A stretch of 64,000 nucleotides of DNA, taken from positions 3,658,001 to 3,722,000 of the forward strand of contig NZ_CP065410.1 of assembly GCF_020544405.1 (NCBI RefSeq), in the 5' to 3' direction. A program made the translations under genes and the position numbers. This document shows positions 1-7,536 of the stretch, piece by piece (the first letter of the stretch is position 1; the number at the start of each line of letters is the position of its first letter). A model generated the notes under the pieces. That model did no database searches and was not told the DNA's origin. It saw only the letters and a program-made list of their open reading frames with translations. The DNA is from Pseudomonas sp. IAC-BECa141 (GTDB taxonomy: Bacteria > Pseudomonadota > Gammaproteobacteria > Pseudomonadales > Pseudomonadaceae).

Positions 1-987
1 GTCGCTCGGGAACTGGAAGAGGCAAGCAAAGCGACATCTCCCCAACATCACGTGGCGTTGCTGCCACTGGCGATCCTGCTGGAAAACCTCGGCTGTTACG
101 CGGCGCTGTACGCCGGTGCGGCCCTGAGCGTGCCGAGCCAGAAAACCCTGGGCATCCAGGGCGCCAGCGGCGTCGACCTGCCGCGCTTGCTTGGATGTTT
201 GGCCAGCCGGGCACCCGAGAGCCTGATTCTGGTGCCGCAATTGCTGTTGTTGCTGGTCAGCGCCGCCGAACAGAAAGCCTTCGATCCGCAATCGCTGCGT
301 TTTGCCGCCGTCGGTGGCGCACGGGTTTCCGAAGACCTGCTCCACCGTGCGCAACGAGTCGGGTTGCCGGTCTACGAAGGTTATGGCCTGTCCGAGTGCG
401 CTTCGGTGGTCTGTCTCAACCGGCCCGGTGCGCGGCGTCCGGGCAGTGTCGGGCAGCCTCTGCCCCACGTCGACGTGCGCCTGGCCGAGGACGGAGAGGT
501 GTTGATCAAAGGCTCGACCCTGCTCGGCTACCTTGGCGAACCGGCGTTCAGTGATGAGTGGTGGCCCAGCGGCGATCTGGGCGAGTTCGACCCGGAAGGT
601 TTCCTCTACCTCAAGGGCCGCAAGAAGCATCAGTTCGTCACCAGCTTCGGACGCAACGTCAACCCGGAATGGGTCGAGTCCGAACTGACCCAGCGCCAGC
701 ACATTGCCCAGGCCTTTGTGTATGGCGAGGCCATGCCACACAACCATGCCCTGCTCTGGCCGCACCGTCCGGACTGCACCGATGCACAGTTGGCGGCTGC
801 CGTCGCCGCTGCCAACGAGGCCTTGCCTGATTACGCCCAGGTGCATCACTGGACACGTCTGCAACAACCTTTTACCGCCGCCAACGGCCTGCTCACCGCC
901 AACGGTCGTCCGCGCCGCGATGCCATCGTCGCGCAATACCGCACCGTGCTCACCGAATCCGTCCTTTGCGAGGAAAACGCACCATGA
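1..987 (+). CDS. AMP-dependent acyl-activating enzyme, C-terminal part (5' end outside window)
   Basis: The frame is open from base 1, so the gene starts upstream. The visible 328 residues cover the second half of an ANL-superfamily adenylating enzyme, which activates a carboxylic acid as acyl-AMP and usually passes it to CoA or a carrier protein. The A5 motif YGLSECASVV (about 361-405), the A7 motif GDLGEFDPEGFLYLKGRKK (about 571-627) and the C-terminal lid are readable. At the position of the A10 catalytic lysine the sequence is LTANGRPRRDAI (about 892-927): an arginine stands where PxxGKxxR has lysine. The stop overlaps the start of the next gene (ATGA), which indicates translational coupling. 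The substrate cannot be read from the sequence; a fatty acid is my inference from the neighbours. Confidence 0.85.
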   Translation, partial: VARELEEASKATSPQHHVALLPLAILLENLGCYAALYAGAALSVPSQKTLGIQGASGVDLPRLLGCLASRAPESLILVPQLLLLLVSAAEQKAFDPQSLRFAAVGGARVSEDLLHRAQRVGLPVYEGYGLSECASVVCLNRPGARRPGSVGQPLPHVDVRLAEDGEVLIKGSTLLGYLGEPAFSDEWWPSGDLGEFDPEGFLYLKGRKKHQFVTSFGRNVNPEWVESELTQRQHIAQAFVYGEAMPHNHALLWPHRPDCTDAQLAAAVAAANEALPDYAQVHHWTRLQQPFTAANGLLTANGRPRRDAIVAQYRTVLTESVLCEENAP

Positions 988-1658
988 GTTTTTTCGACAC
1001 CCTGCAAGAAGCCACACAGCAGGAACGCCACGAGCTGTTCAACCTGCCGATCATCCTTGATGCGCTGCAAGGCAAGGTCAGCCTTGAAAGCTATCGCGCG
1101 TTTCTCGCCCAGGCCTACTACCACGTTCGTCACACCGTACCGTTGATGATGGCCTGCGGCGCGCGCCTGCCGACGCACCTGGAATGGTTGCGCAAAGCCG
1201 TTTGCGAATACATCGAGGATGAATACGGCCATGAGCAATGGGTGCTCAACGACATCGAGGCCTGTGGCGGTGACCGGAACGCGGTGCGTGACGGCCAGCC
1301 GTCGCTGCCGATCGAGCTGATGGTCAGCTTTCTTTACGACCTGATCGCCCGAGGCAACCCGGTGGGTCTGTTCGGCATGGTCAATGTGCTTGAGGGCACC
1401 AGCATCGCCCTGGCCACCCATGCGGCGGGCAGCATCCGCGAGCGTCTGGCGCTGCCGGAAACGGCGTTCAGTTATCTCAGTTCCCACGGCTCGCTCGACA
1501 TCGAGCACATGCAAACCTATCGGCACCTGATGAATCAGCTGCAAGACCCGGCCGACCAGGCGGCGGTGATCCATGCCTCGAAAGTCGTCTATCGGCTCTA
1601 CACCGACATGTTCCGTGGCCTGCCCCGCGACGCGGAGGCTCAACATGCAGCTGCATGA
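984..1658 (+). CDS. heme-oxygenase-like di-iron oxidase (HDO / TenA-like fold)
   Basis: This 224-residue all-helical protein would often be labelled TenA-family or iron-containing redox enzyme. It carries the full di-iron ligand set known from HDO enzymes such as UndA: ExxH (E80, H83 in DEYGHEQW), a central glutamate (E137 in VLEGTS) and HxxxDxxH (H168, D172, H175 in HGSLDIEH). Known HDO enzymes use O2 for oxidative decarboxylation, desaturation or N-oxygenation of amino or fatty acid substrates. Thiaminase II of the TenA family lacks this ligand pattern. I chose the ATG at 984 because it overlaps the upstream stop. The gene lies between an acid-activating enzyme and a dehydrogenase, so a step on an activated acid is plausible. 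The reaction itself is unknown. Confidence 0.85.
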   Translation: MSFFDTLQEATQQERHELFNLPIILDALQGKVSLESYRAFLAQAYYHVRHTVPLMMACGARLPTHLEWLRKAVCEYIEDEYGHEQWVLNDIEACGGDRNAVRDGQPSLPIELMVSFLYDLIARGNPVGLFGMVNVLEGTSIALATHAAGSIRERLALPETAFSYLSSHGSLDIEHMQTYRHLMNQLQDPADQAAVIHASKVVYRLYTDMFRGLPRDAEAQHAAA

Positions 1659-2454
1659 AGCCCGCGTGGTGCTCACCGGTGCCAGTGGCGGCATCGGGCT
1701 GGCCATCACCCAAGCCCTGTGCAGCGCCGGAGCCAAGGTTCTGGCCGTGGCGCGTCACCAGGAATCGTTGCGCCCGTTGCTCGAACGCTACCCGCAAAAC
1801 CTGTGCTGGGTTGCCGCCGACCTGACGGTCCTCAGCGACCGCCGCAACGTGCTGGCCGCCGCCGAGGACATCGGCGGCATCAACCTGCTGATCAACGCGG
1901 CCGGGATCAACCACTTCGCCATGCTGGAACAGCTCGACGACAGCGACATCAACGCCATGCTGGCGGTGAACATCAGTGCGCCGATCTGCCTGACCAAACT
2001 GCTGCTGCCGCTGCTCAAACAGGCCGACAGTGCCATGGTGGTCAACGTCGGCTCGACCTACGGTTCGATCGGTTATCCCGGTTACGCCAGCTATTGCGCG
2101 TCCAAGTTTGCCTTGCGCGGATTTTCCGAAGCCTTGCGCCGGGAGTTGGCGGATACCCGGGTCGGTGTGTTGTACGTGGCGCCCCGCGCCACGCGCACCG
2201 CCATGAACAGCCCCGCCGCCCAAGCCTTGAACGACGCACTGAAATCCAGCGTCGACGACCCGCAAGCCGTCGCGAATGCCGTGATCCATGCGATCGCCGG
2301 TGATCGCCGTGACCTCTATCTGGGCTGGCCCGAGCGCTTTTTCGTACGCCTCAACAGCCTGCTGCCCAATCTGGTGGATCGCGGCTTGCGCAAGCAATTG
2401 CCGTTGATCCGTCGCCTGAGTGAAAAACCCGAGAACGAGACGCCAAAACCATGA
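1645..2454 (+). CDS. short-chain dehydrogenase/reductase
   Basis: A 269-residue classical SDR. The Rossmann dinucleotide motif TGASGGIG is near residues 11-18, the NAAG segment follows, and the catalytic Ser/YxxxK is visible as GSTYGSIGYPGYASYCASK. The C-terminal part resembles SDRs that reduce hydrophobic keto or aldehyde compounds. The ATG at 1645 lies 14 bases inside the HDO gene, and the stop overlaps the next start, so it belongs to the same operon. A likely role is reduction of the product of the HDO step with NAD(P)H. The substrate is not known. Confidence 0.88.
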   Translation: MQLHEARVVLTGASGGIGLAITQALCSAGAKVLAVARHQESLRPLLERYPQNLCWVAADLTVLSDRRNVLAAAEDIGGINLLINAAGINHFAMLEQLDDSDINAMLAVNISAPICLTKLLLPLLKQADSAMVVNVGSTYGSIGYPGYASYCASKFALRGFSEALRRELADTRVGVLYVAPRATRTAMNSPAAQALNDALKSSVDDPQAVANAVIHAIAGDRRDLYLGWPERFFVRLNSLLPNLVDRGLRKQLPLIRRLSEKPENETPKP

Positions 2455-3095
2455 AAAAACTTCTCGCCTGTGTGTTGTTGGGCGCCCTCAGTCAAAGTGT
2501 CTGGGCACTGGACGCCGCCGATCAGCAACGCCTCAACGGCATCCAGCAGAGCTGGGCGCACATCCAATACGAAACACCGGAAAAACAACGGGCCGCCGCG
2601 TTTGAACAATTGGCCGTCCAGGCAACGCATTTCGCCACCGAACGTCCGGCCGTCGCCGAGGCCTGGATCTGGAAAGGCATCGTCACCAGCAGTTGGGCCG
2701 GTGCCGAGGGCGGACTGGGGGCTTTGGGTAAAGCGAAGGACGCCAAGGCTGATCTGGAAAAATCCCTGACCCTTGACCCCAAAGCGCTGCAAGGTTCGGC
2801 CTACACCAGCCTCGCCGCGCTGTACGACCGGGTGCCGGGTTGGCCAATCGGTTTCGGCGACAGCGACAAGGCCGAACAACTGCTCAAACAGGCCCTGCAA
2901 CTCAACCCCGAGGGGATCGACAGTCTGTACTTCTGGGGCGATCACCTTTACCGTCAAAAACGCTACGCTGAAGCCAAGGCAGCACTGCTCAAGGCCCAGC
3001 AGGCCGCTCCGCGCCCGGGCCGGGAAAGTGCAGACGCCGGGCGCCGCAAAGAGATCGCCGCGTTGCTGGTGGACATAAACAAGAAACTCGACTGA
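2451..3095 (+). CDS. secreted TPR-repeat protein
   Basis: This 214-residue protein starts with a clear Sec signal peptide (MKKLLACVLLGALSQSVWA, cut after residue 19). Helical tetratricopeptide-like repeats follow; the best are around residues 95-125 (SLTLDPKALQGSAYTSLAALY) and 135-185 (LLKQALQLNPEGIDSLYFWG). It overlaps the SDR stop by the ATGA arrangement. TPR proteins are binding scaffolds and no enzymatic motif is visible. Its place between a metabolic cassette and a sensor pair suggests an envelope partner of one of them, perhaps of the sensor kinase. That link is inference. Confidence 0.85.
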   Translation: MKKLLACVLLGALSQSVWALDAADQQRLNGIQQSWAHIQYETPEKQRAAAFEQLAVQATHFATERPAVAEAWIWKGIVTSSWAGAEGGLGALGKAKDAKADLEKSLTLDPKALQGSAYTSLAALYDRVPGWPIGFGDSDKAEQLLKQALQLNPEGIDSLYFWGDHLYRQKRYAEAKAALLKAQQAAPRPGRESADAGRRKEIAALLVDINKKLD

Positions 3096-3106
3096 CAGGA
3101 GTCCGT

Positions 3107-3769
3107 GTGCGTTTATTACTGATCGAGGATGACGTGGCTCTCGGCGAGGGCATTCATCAGGCGCTGGGGCGCGAGGGCTACACCGTCGACTGGCTCAAGG
3201 ACGGCAGCAGCGCCCTGCACGCCCTGCTCAGCGAAACCTTTGATCTGGCGGTGCTCGATCTCGGCCTGCCGCGCATGGACGGGCTCGAAGTCCTGCGTCG
3301 TCTGCGCGCCAGCGGTTCGAACCTGCCGGTGTTGATCCTCACCGCCCGCGATGCCACCGAAGACCGCATCGCGGGGCTGGACGCCGGCGCCGACGATTAC
3401 CTGATCAAACCCTTCGACCTGGCCGAGCTCAAGGCCCGTCTGCGCGCGCTGCTGCGACGCAGCGCCGGACGCGCGCAGATGCTGATCGAGCACGCCGGCA
3501 TCAGCCTCAACCCCGGCACCCAGCAAGTCAGTTATCTGGGCCAGCCGGTGGTGCTCACGCCCAAGGAGTATCAACTGCTGCACGAACTGCTGTCGCCGCC
3601 GGGCCGGGTCATGACCCGCGATCACCTGACACAACTGCTCTACGGCTGGAACGAAGAAGCCGAAAGCAACACCCTTGAAGTGCACATTCATCACCTGCGC
3701 AAGAAATTCTCCACCGACCTGATTCGCACCATCCGCGGTGTGGGTTATCTGGTGGAGGAGCGTCGATGA
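3107..3769 (+). CDS. OmpR-family response regulator (QseB/PmrA-like)
   Basis: A 220-residue regulator. The receiver domain shows the acidic pocket E7-D8-D9, phospho-acceptor D51 (LAVLDLGLP) and the conserved lysine in [10 protein letters not shown] winged-helix DNA-binding domain follows, ending RTIRGVGYLVEERR. The start is GTG at 3107, after GACAGGAGTCC, a good ribosome-binding site. It lies 11 bases after the TPR gene and overlaps the kinase start (ATGA). It is most similar to QseB, PmrA and TctD-type regulators. Its position at the end of the HDO operon makes autoregulation of that operon likely, though I could not define a binding site. Confidence 0.93.
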   Translation: MRLLLIEDDVALGEGIHQALGREGYTVDWLKDGSSALHALLSETFDLAVLDLGLPRMDGLEVLRRLRASGSNLPVLILTARDATEDRIAGLDAGADDYLIKPFDLAELKARLRALLRRSAGRAQMLIEHAGISLNPGTQQVSYLGQPVVLTPKEYQLLHELLSPPGRVMTRDHLTQLLYGWNEEAESNTLEVHIHHLRKKFSTDLIRTIRGVGYLVEERR

Positions 3770-5133
3770 CCTCGATCCGGCGCCGCACCCTGACCCTGAT
3801 CATCGGCCTGATGCTCGCCGGTCTGACCGTCCTCAGCCTGTTCAACCTGCACGACAGCAACCACGAGATCGCCGAGGTCTACGACGCTCAACTGGCGCAG
3901 AACGCACGCCTGCTGCAAGGCGTGATGCGCATGCCGTTGCCGGGGCAGGAACACGCGGATCTTTATCGGGCGTTCAACTCGGCATTGGCCGAAGCAGTGC
4001 CCAAGGGTGACGGCCATCCCTACGAAAGAAAACTCGCCTTTCAGGTCTGGAATGCCAGGGGTGAGGTCCTGGTGCATACCGCCAGCGCGCCCTCGTTCAG
4101 CACGCCGCCGACGCAGCCTGGCTTCAGCGATGTGGTGGATTTGAACAAGCGCCACTGGCGGGCGTTTGTTCTGCAAGACAATCAGAACGGTTTGCGCATC
4201 TGGGTAGGTGAGCGTGGTGACGTGCGGGCTGATCTGGTTGACCGGATCGTTCGTCATACCCTGTGGCCGAACGTGATCGGCAGTCTGATCCTTGCGGCGA
4301 TGATCTGGCTGGCCATCGGCTGGGGTCTCAAGCCATTGGCGAACATGGCGGCGACCCTGCGCGCCCGGCACAGCGGCTCCCTCGACCCCCTGCAATTGAC
4401 ACCCCTGCCGAGCGAGCTGGAACCGATGCAGGCCGCGCTCAACCGCATGCTCGCGCAGATTCAGGAAGTGCTGGGGCGTGAACGCCGGTTCATCGCCGAC
4501 GCCGCCCACGAAATGCGCACGCCGCTGGCGGTGCTGCGGGTGCATGCGCAGAACCTGCTGGAGGCCGGTACCGAGCAGGAACGCCGCGAATCACTCGAAT
4601 TTCTGATCGCCGGGGTCGATCGCACCAGCCGACTGGTCAATCAGTTGCTGACCATGGCCCGTCTCGAGCCCAAGGCCGGCGCCCCTGTCAAACAACGCAT
4701 CGACCTTGGCGATACCGTGCGCAACAGTCTGGTGCAGCTCACGCCGTGGCTGCTGAGCAAGCATCTGGAACTGGCTTTTGATGTCAGCGACCAACCTTTT
4801 CCCGCACATGCCGATGCCGCCACCATCGACATTGCCCTGAACAACCTCATCACCAACGCCGCCAACTTTTCGCCGGAGCAAGGCGTGATCAGCGTGCAAT
4901 TGACCCGCGCGGACGGCTTCTACCATTTGAGCGTTGAAGATCAGGGGCCTGGAATCGATGAAGCGGACCGGTCGCGACTGTTCGAACGATTCTACAGTCG
5001 GGGCAACCCCCAGGGTGCGGGGCTGGGACTGACCATCGTCCATACCATCGCGACCCGTCTGGGTGGGCGGATCACACTGGAAAACCGGGTCGAGGGCGGC
5101 CTGCGGGCGACGTTGTCGATTCCCGCCGGTTGA
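3766..5133 (+). CDS. QseC-like sensor histidine kinase
   Basis: A 455-residue membrane kinase. TM1 lies at about residues 8-27 and TM2 at about 166-188, enclosing a periplasmic sensor region of roughly 135 residues. The HAMP region is followed by the H-box AAHEMRTPLAVLRVHAQ with phospho-acceptor H248. The ATPase domain has an N-box (NNLITNAANFSPE) and glycine boxes (DQGPGIDEADR, GAGLGLTIVHTIA). It forms a pair with the preceding regulator through a 4-base overlap. The ligand is unknown. The TPR protein and the biosynthetic genes encoded just upstream may supply or modulate the signal. Confidence 0.93.
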   Translation: MTSIRRRTLTLIIGLMLAGLTVLSLFNLHDSNHEIAEVYDAQLAQNARLLQGVMRMPLPGQEHADLYRAFNSALAEAVPKGDGHPYERKLAFQVWNARGEVLVHTASAPSFSTPPTQPGFSDVVDLNKRHWRAFVLQDNQNGLRIWVGERGDVRADLVDRIVRHTLWPNVIGSLILAAMIWLAIGWGLKPLANMAATLRARHSGSLDPLQLTPLPSELEPMQAALNRMLAQIQEVLGRERRFIADAAHEMRTPLAVLRVHAQNLLEAGTEQERRESLEFLIAGVDRTSRLVNQLLTMARLEPKAGAPVKQRIDLGDTVRNSLVQLTPWLLSKHLELAFDVSDQPFPAHADAATIDIALNNLITNAANFSPEQGVISVQLTRADGFYHLSVEDQGPGIDEADRSRLFERFYSRGNPQGAGLGLTIVHTIATRLGGRITLENRVEGGLRATLSIPAG

Positions 5134-5154
5134 TCAGGCCTCGCGGCCGTTGAA

Positions 5155-6417
5155 TCATGGCGCTGTCATCGGCGGCGCCTTGCTTTGCAGTGCCATTGAG
5201 TCGGCATTGGAGCGCGACACCGTTTCCGGCACCGCCACCCAAAGCAGCCCCAGCGCCGCCATCGCGACGCCCGCCAACGTCAGGAACGCAGCGCTGTATC
5301 CCGCCTCCTGAACCACAATCCCCGCCAGGCTGTTACTCAACGCCGCGCCCAGACCAAACACCGTCGAAATCGCCCCCAAGCTGACATTGAAATGCCCGGT
5401 GCCCAGCGTCAGGTCTTTCACCACCACCGGAAACAGCGCCCCGAAAATCCCGGCGCCAATGCCATCGAGCAACTGCACCGAAACCAGCCACCACGGATCG
5501 TTCGACAGCACGTACAACACGCCACGCAACGGCAGGATAAGGAAGCCCGCCAGCAGCAACGGCTTGCGTCCCCACAAATCGGCTTTCGCCCCCACCAGCA
5601 GCGCGATCGGTACCATCACCAGTTGCGCCGCGACGATGCAGGCGGACGTGAGCGGCGTGGCCAGCTGCAGGTTGGCCTGTGCCAGTTTCTGACTCACCAG
5701 CGGCAGCATCGCCGCGTTCGCCAGATGAAACAGCGCACAGCAAATCGCGAACATCAACAACGGTCGGTTGGTGAGCAGTACGGAAAAACCCGAAGGCTGC
5801 TTGCCCTGCCCCGTTTCGCTTGGCGAAAGACCTCGGGCGAGGTCGTGATCAATGGCGTCTGCCGAAACGAACGAAACGGCAATCACACTGGCCAGCGCCA
5901 TGACCGCCATCAGATAAAACACCGCGACCGGACCGAACAGGTAAGCGGACAAACCGGCCAACAACGCGGCGCAGGCGTTGCCGGCATGGTTGAAGGTTTC
6001 GTTGCGCCCGGTCCTTCGCGTAAACGCTCGAGGCCCCGTGATCCCGAGGGTGATCGCACAAATCGCCGGCGCGAAGATCGAAGCGGCAGCGGCGCTGATC
6101 GCCTGCGTCAGCGCCACCAGACTGAACGACGTCACGAACGGCAGCAGCAGACAGCTACCGGTGACCACCAGCGCGGCAATCGCGATCAGCGCCCGTTTGA
6201 AGCGTGTGCTGTCGACCAGCGCGCCTGCCGGGGTCTGGGTGATGAGCGCGGCGATCCCGGCAATGGTCATGACCAGACCAATGCTTGCCGGCTCCCAGTG
6301 GTGGACCGCCAGCAGGTAAATCGCCAGATAGGGACCGAGGCCGTCACGCACATCGGCGAGGAAAAAATTCAGGCTGTCGAGGGACAGGTTATTACGGCGA
6401 TCGAGATGAGTGGCCAC
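5155..6417 (-). CDS. MFS transporter, 12 TM
   Basis: A 420-residue protein with about 12 hydrophobic segments and the MFS motif between TM2 and TM3 (GALVDSTRFKRALI). The loop between TM8 and TM9 holds a second copy of the motif (GAKADLWGRKPLLLAG). The start is GTG at 6417 (VATHLDRRNN). It resembles uncharacterised exporters of the AraJ/YajR type found in Pseudomonas. It is transcribed away from its neighbours, converging on the kinase gene with 21 bases between stops. Substrate unknown. Confidence 0.88.
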   Translation of the reverse strand: MATHLDRRNNLSLDSLNFFLADVRDGLGPYLAIYLLAVHHWEPASIGLVMTIAGIAALITQTPAGALVDSTRFKRALIAIAALVVTGSCLLLPFVTSFSLVALTQAISAAAASIFAPAICAITLGITGPRAFTRRTGRNETFNHAGNACAALLAGLSAYLFGPVAVFYLMAVMALASVIAVSFVSADAIDHDLARGLSPSETGQGKQPSGFSVLLTNRPLLMFAICCALFHLANAAMLPLVSQKLAQANLQLATPLTSACIVAAQLVMVPIALLVGAKADLWGRKPLLLAGFLILPLRGVLYVLSNDPWWLVSVQLLDGIGAGIFGALFPVVVKDLTLGTGHFNVSLGAISTVFGLGAALSNSLAGIVVQEAGYSAAFLTLAGVAMAALGLLWVAVPETVSRSNADSMALQSKAPPMTAP

Positions 6418-6515
6418 GGGTGTCGTCTTCGTTGTCGAGGTTCTGCGAAATGACTCAACCTCCGCAAACCGAATGACCTTTTGCCAAGCGTTTTAGTTGC
6501 ATGAAACAGCGGTCG

Positions 6516-7403
6516 CTACTGCCCCATCAACAACTCGCGCTCGCCTTCGCACAACTCCACCACATAATCCCAAACCACCCGCAACCGCACTGACTTGTGC
6601 AACTCGCGCCGGGTACTGATCCAGTAACTGCGCTCGATGCTCTCATCCGGCAACAGCGCCACCAGATCCGGATCCGACGCGGCCATGTAGCAAGGAAGCA
6701 CCGCAATTCCCAATCCCGAGCGTGCCGCCTGCTGCTGGGCAATCACGCTGGTGCTGTGAAACACCACCCGTGGATTGCGGCAGAAGCTGTTGAGGAACAT
6801 CAGCTCCTGACTGAACAGCAGATCATCGACATAGCCGATCCACGCGTGCCGTCCAAGATCCTCTCGACTGCGCAGCGGCGGCGCGTTGTCGAGATAGGCG
6901 CGGCTGGCATAGAGCGCGAGTCGGTAATCGGTGAGTTTGCGGGTGACCAGCATGTCTGCCGCCGGCCGTTCCAGGTGAATGCTGATTTCCGCCTCGCGGT
7001 TGAGGATGCTGACGAAGCGCGGCACCGCCACCAGTTCCACTTCCAGCCCCGGATAGCGATCAAACAACCCGATCATGCGACTGGCCAGAAACACAATGCC
7101 CAAGCCTTCGGTTACACCGACGCGGATCTTGCCCAGCGGCGCCGTGGACTGGGTGATCTCCTCCTGGGCCAGCAGCGCGACGTTTTCCATGGCTTCGGCA
7201 TGTTTGAGCAGCGCCTCCCCCGCCGGGGTCATTTCGTAGCCTTGGGCATGCTGGACGAACAGCGCGGTGCCGAGGCTTTTTTCGATGGCCTCGATATGCC
7301 GGGCGACGGTGGCGTGCGTGGTGTTCAGGCGGCGGGCGGCAGTCAGCAAACGGCCGCTGCGCTGCAACTCGAGAAAGAACCGCAGGTCGTTCCAGTCGAA
7401 CAT
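6516..7403 (-). CDS. LysR-family transcriptional regulator
   Basis: A 295-residue regulator. The N-terminal winged helix (MFDWNDLRFFLELQRSGRLL, residues 1-20) is followed by a recognition helix around LNTTHATVARHIEAIE and a substrate-binding domain from about residue 90. The open frame extends further upstream, but the ATG at 7403 gives the standard LysR N-terminus. It is divergent from the GMC oxidoreductase gene, and the 133-base gap between the two starts contains the repeated word CTAACA about 20 bases apart. The classic LysR arrangement predicts that it controls the oxidoreductase/transporter pair. Confidence 0.92.
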   Translation of the reverse strand: MFDWNDLRFFLELQRSGRLLTAARRLNTTHATVARHIEAIEKSLGTALFVQHAQGYEMTPAGEALLKHAEAMENVALLAQEEITQSTAPLGKIRVGVTEGLGIVFLASRMIGLFDRYPGLEVELVAVPRFVSILNREAEISIHLERPAADMLVTRKLTDYRLALYASRAYLDNAPPLRSREDLGRHAWIGYVDDLLFSQELMFLNSFCRNPRVVFHSTSVIAQQQAARSGLGIAVLPCYMAASDPDLVALLPDESIERSYWISTRRELHKSVRLRVVWDYVVELCEGERELLMGQ

Positions 7404-7536
7404 GGCTTGTCCTTGTCGGCTATCGTCAGGGAGCGCTGTTTGAAAACGCACAGCGGCTGCGCAAAAACTAACATTCTTTTGACGAAAGCTAACAACTAGG
7501 ATGACCGACAACAAAAACAAAAAGCGAGGTCAGGGA

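Noticed and set aside
984..1658. Annotation as TenA thiaminase or a transcriptional regulator
   Set aside because: The di-iron ligand set ExxH/E/HxxxDxxH and the operon context fit an HDO oxidase, not thiaminase II, and there is no DNA-binding domain.
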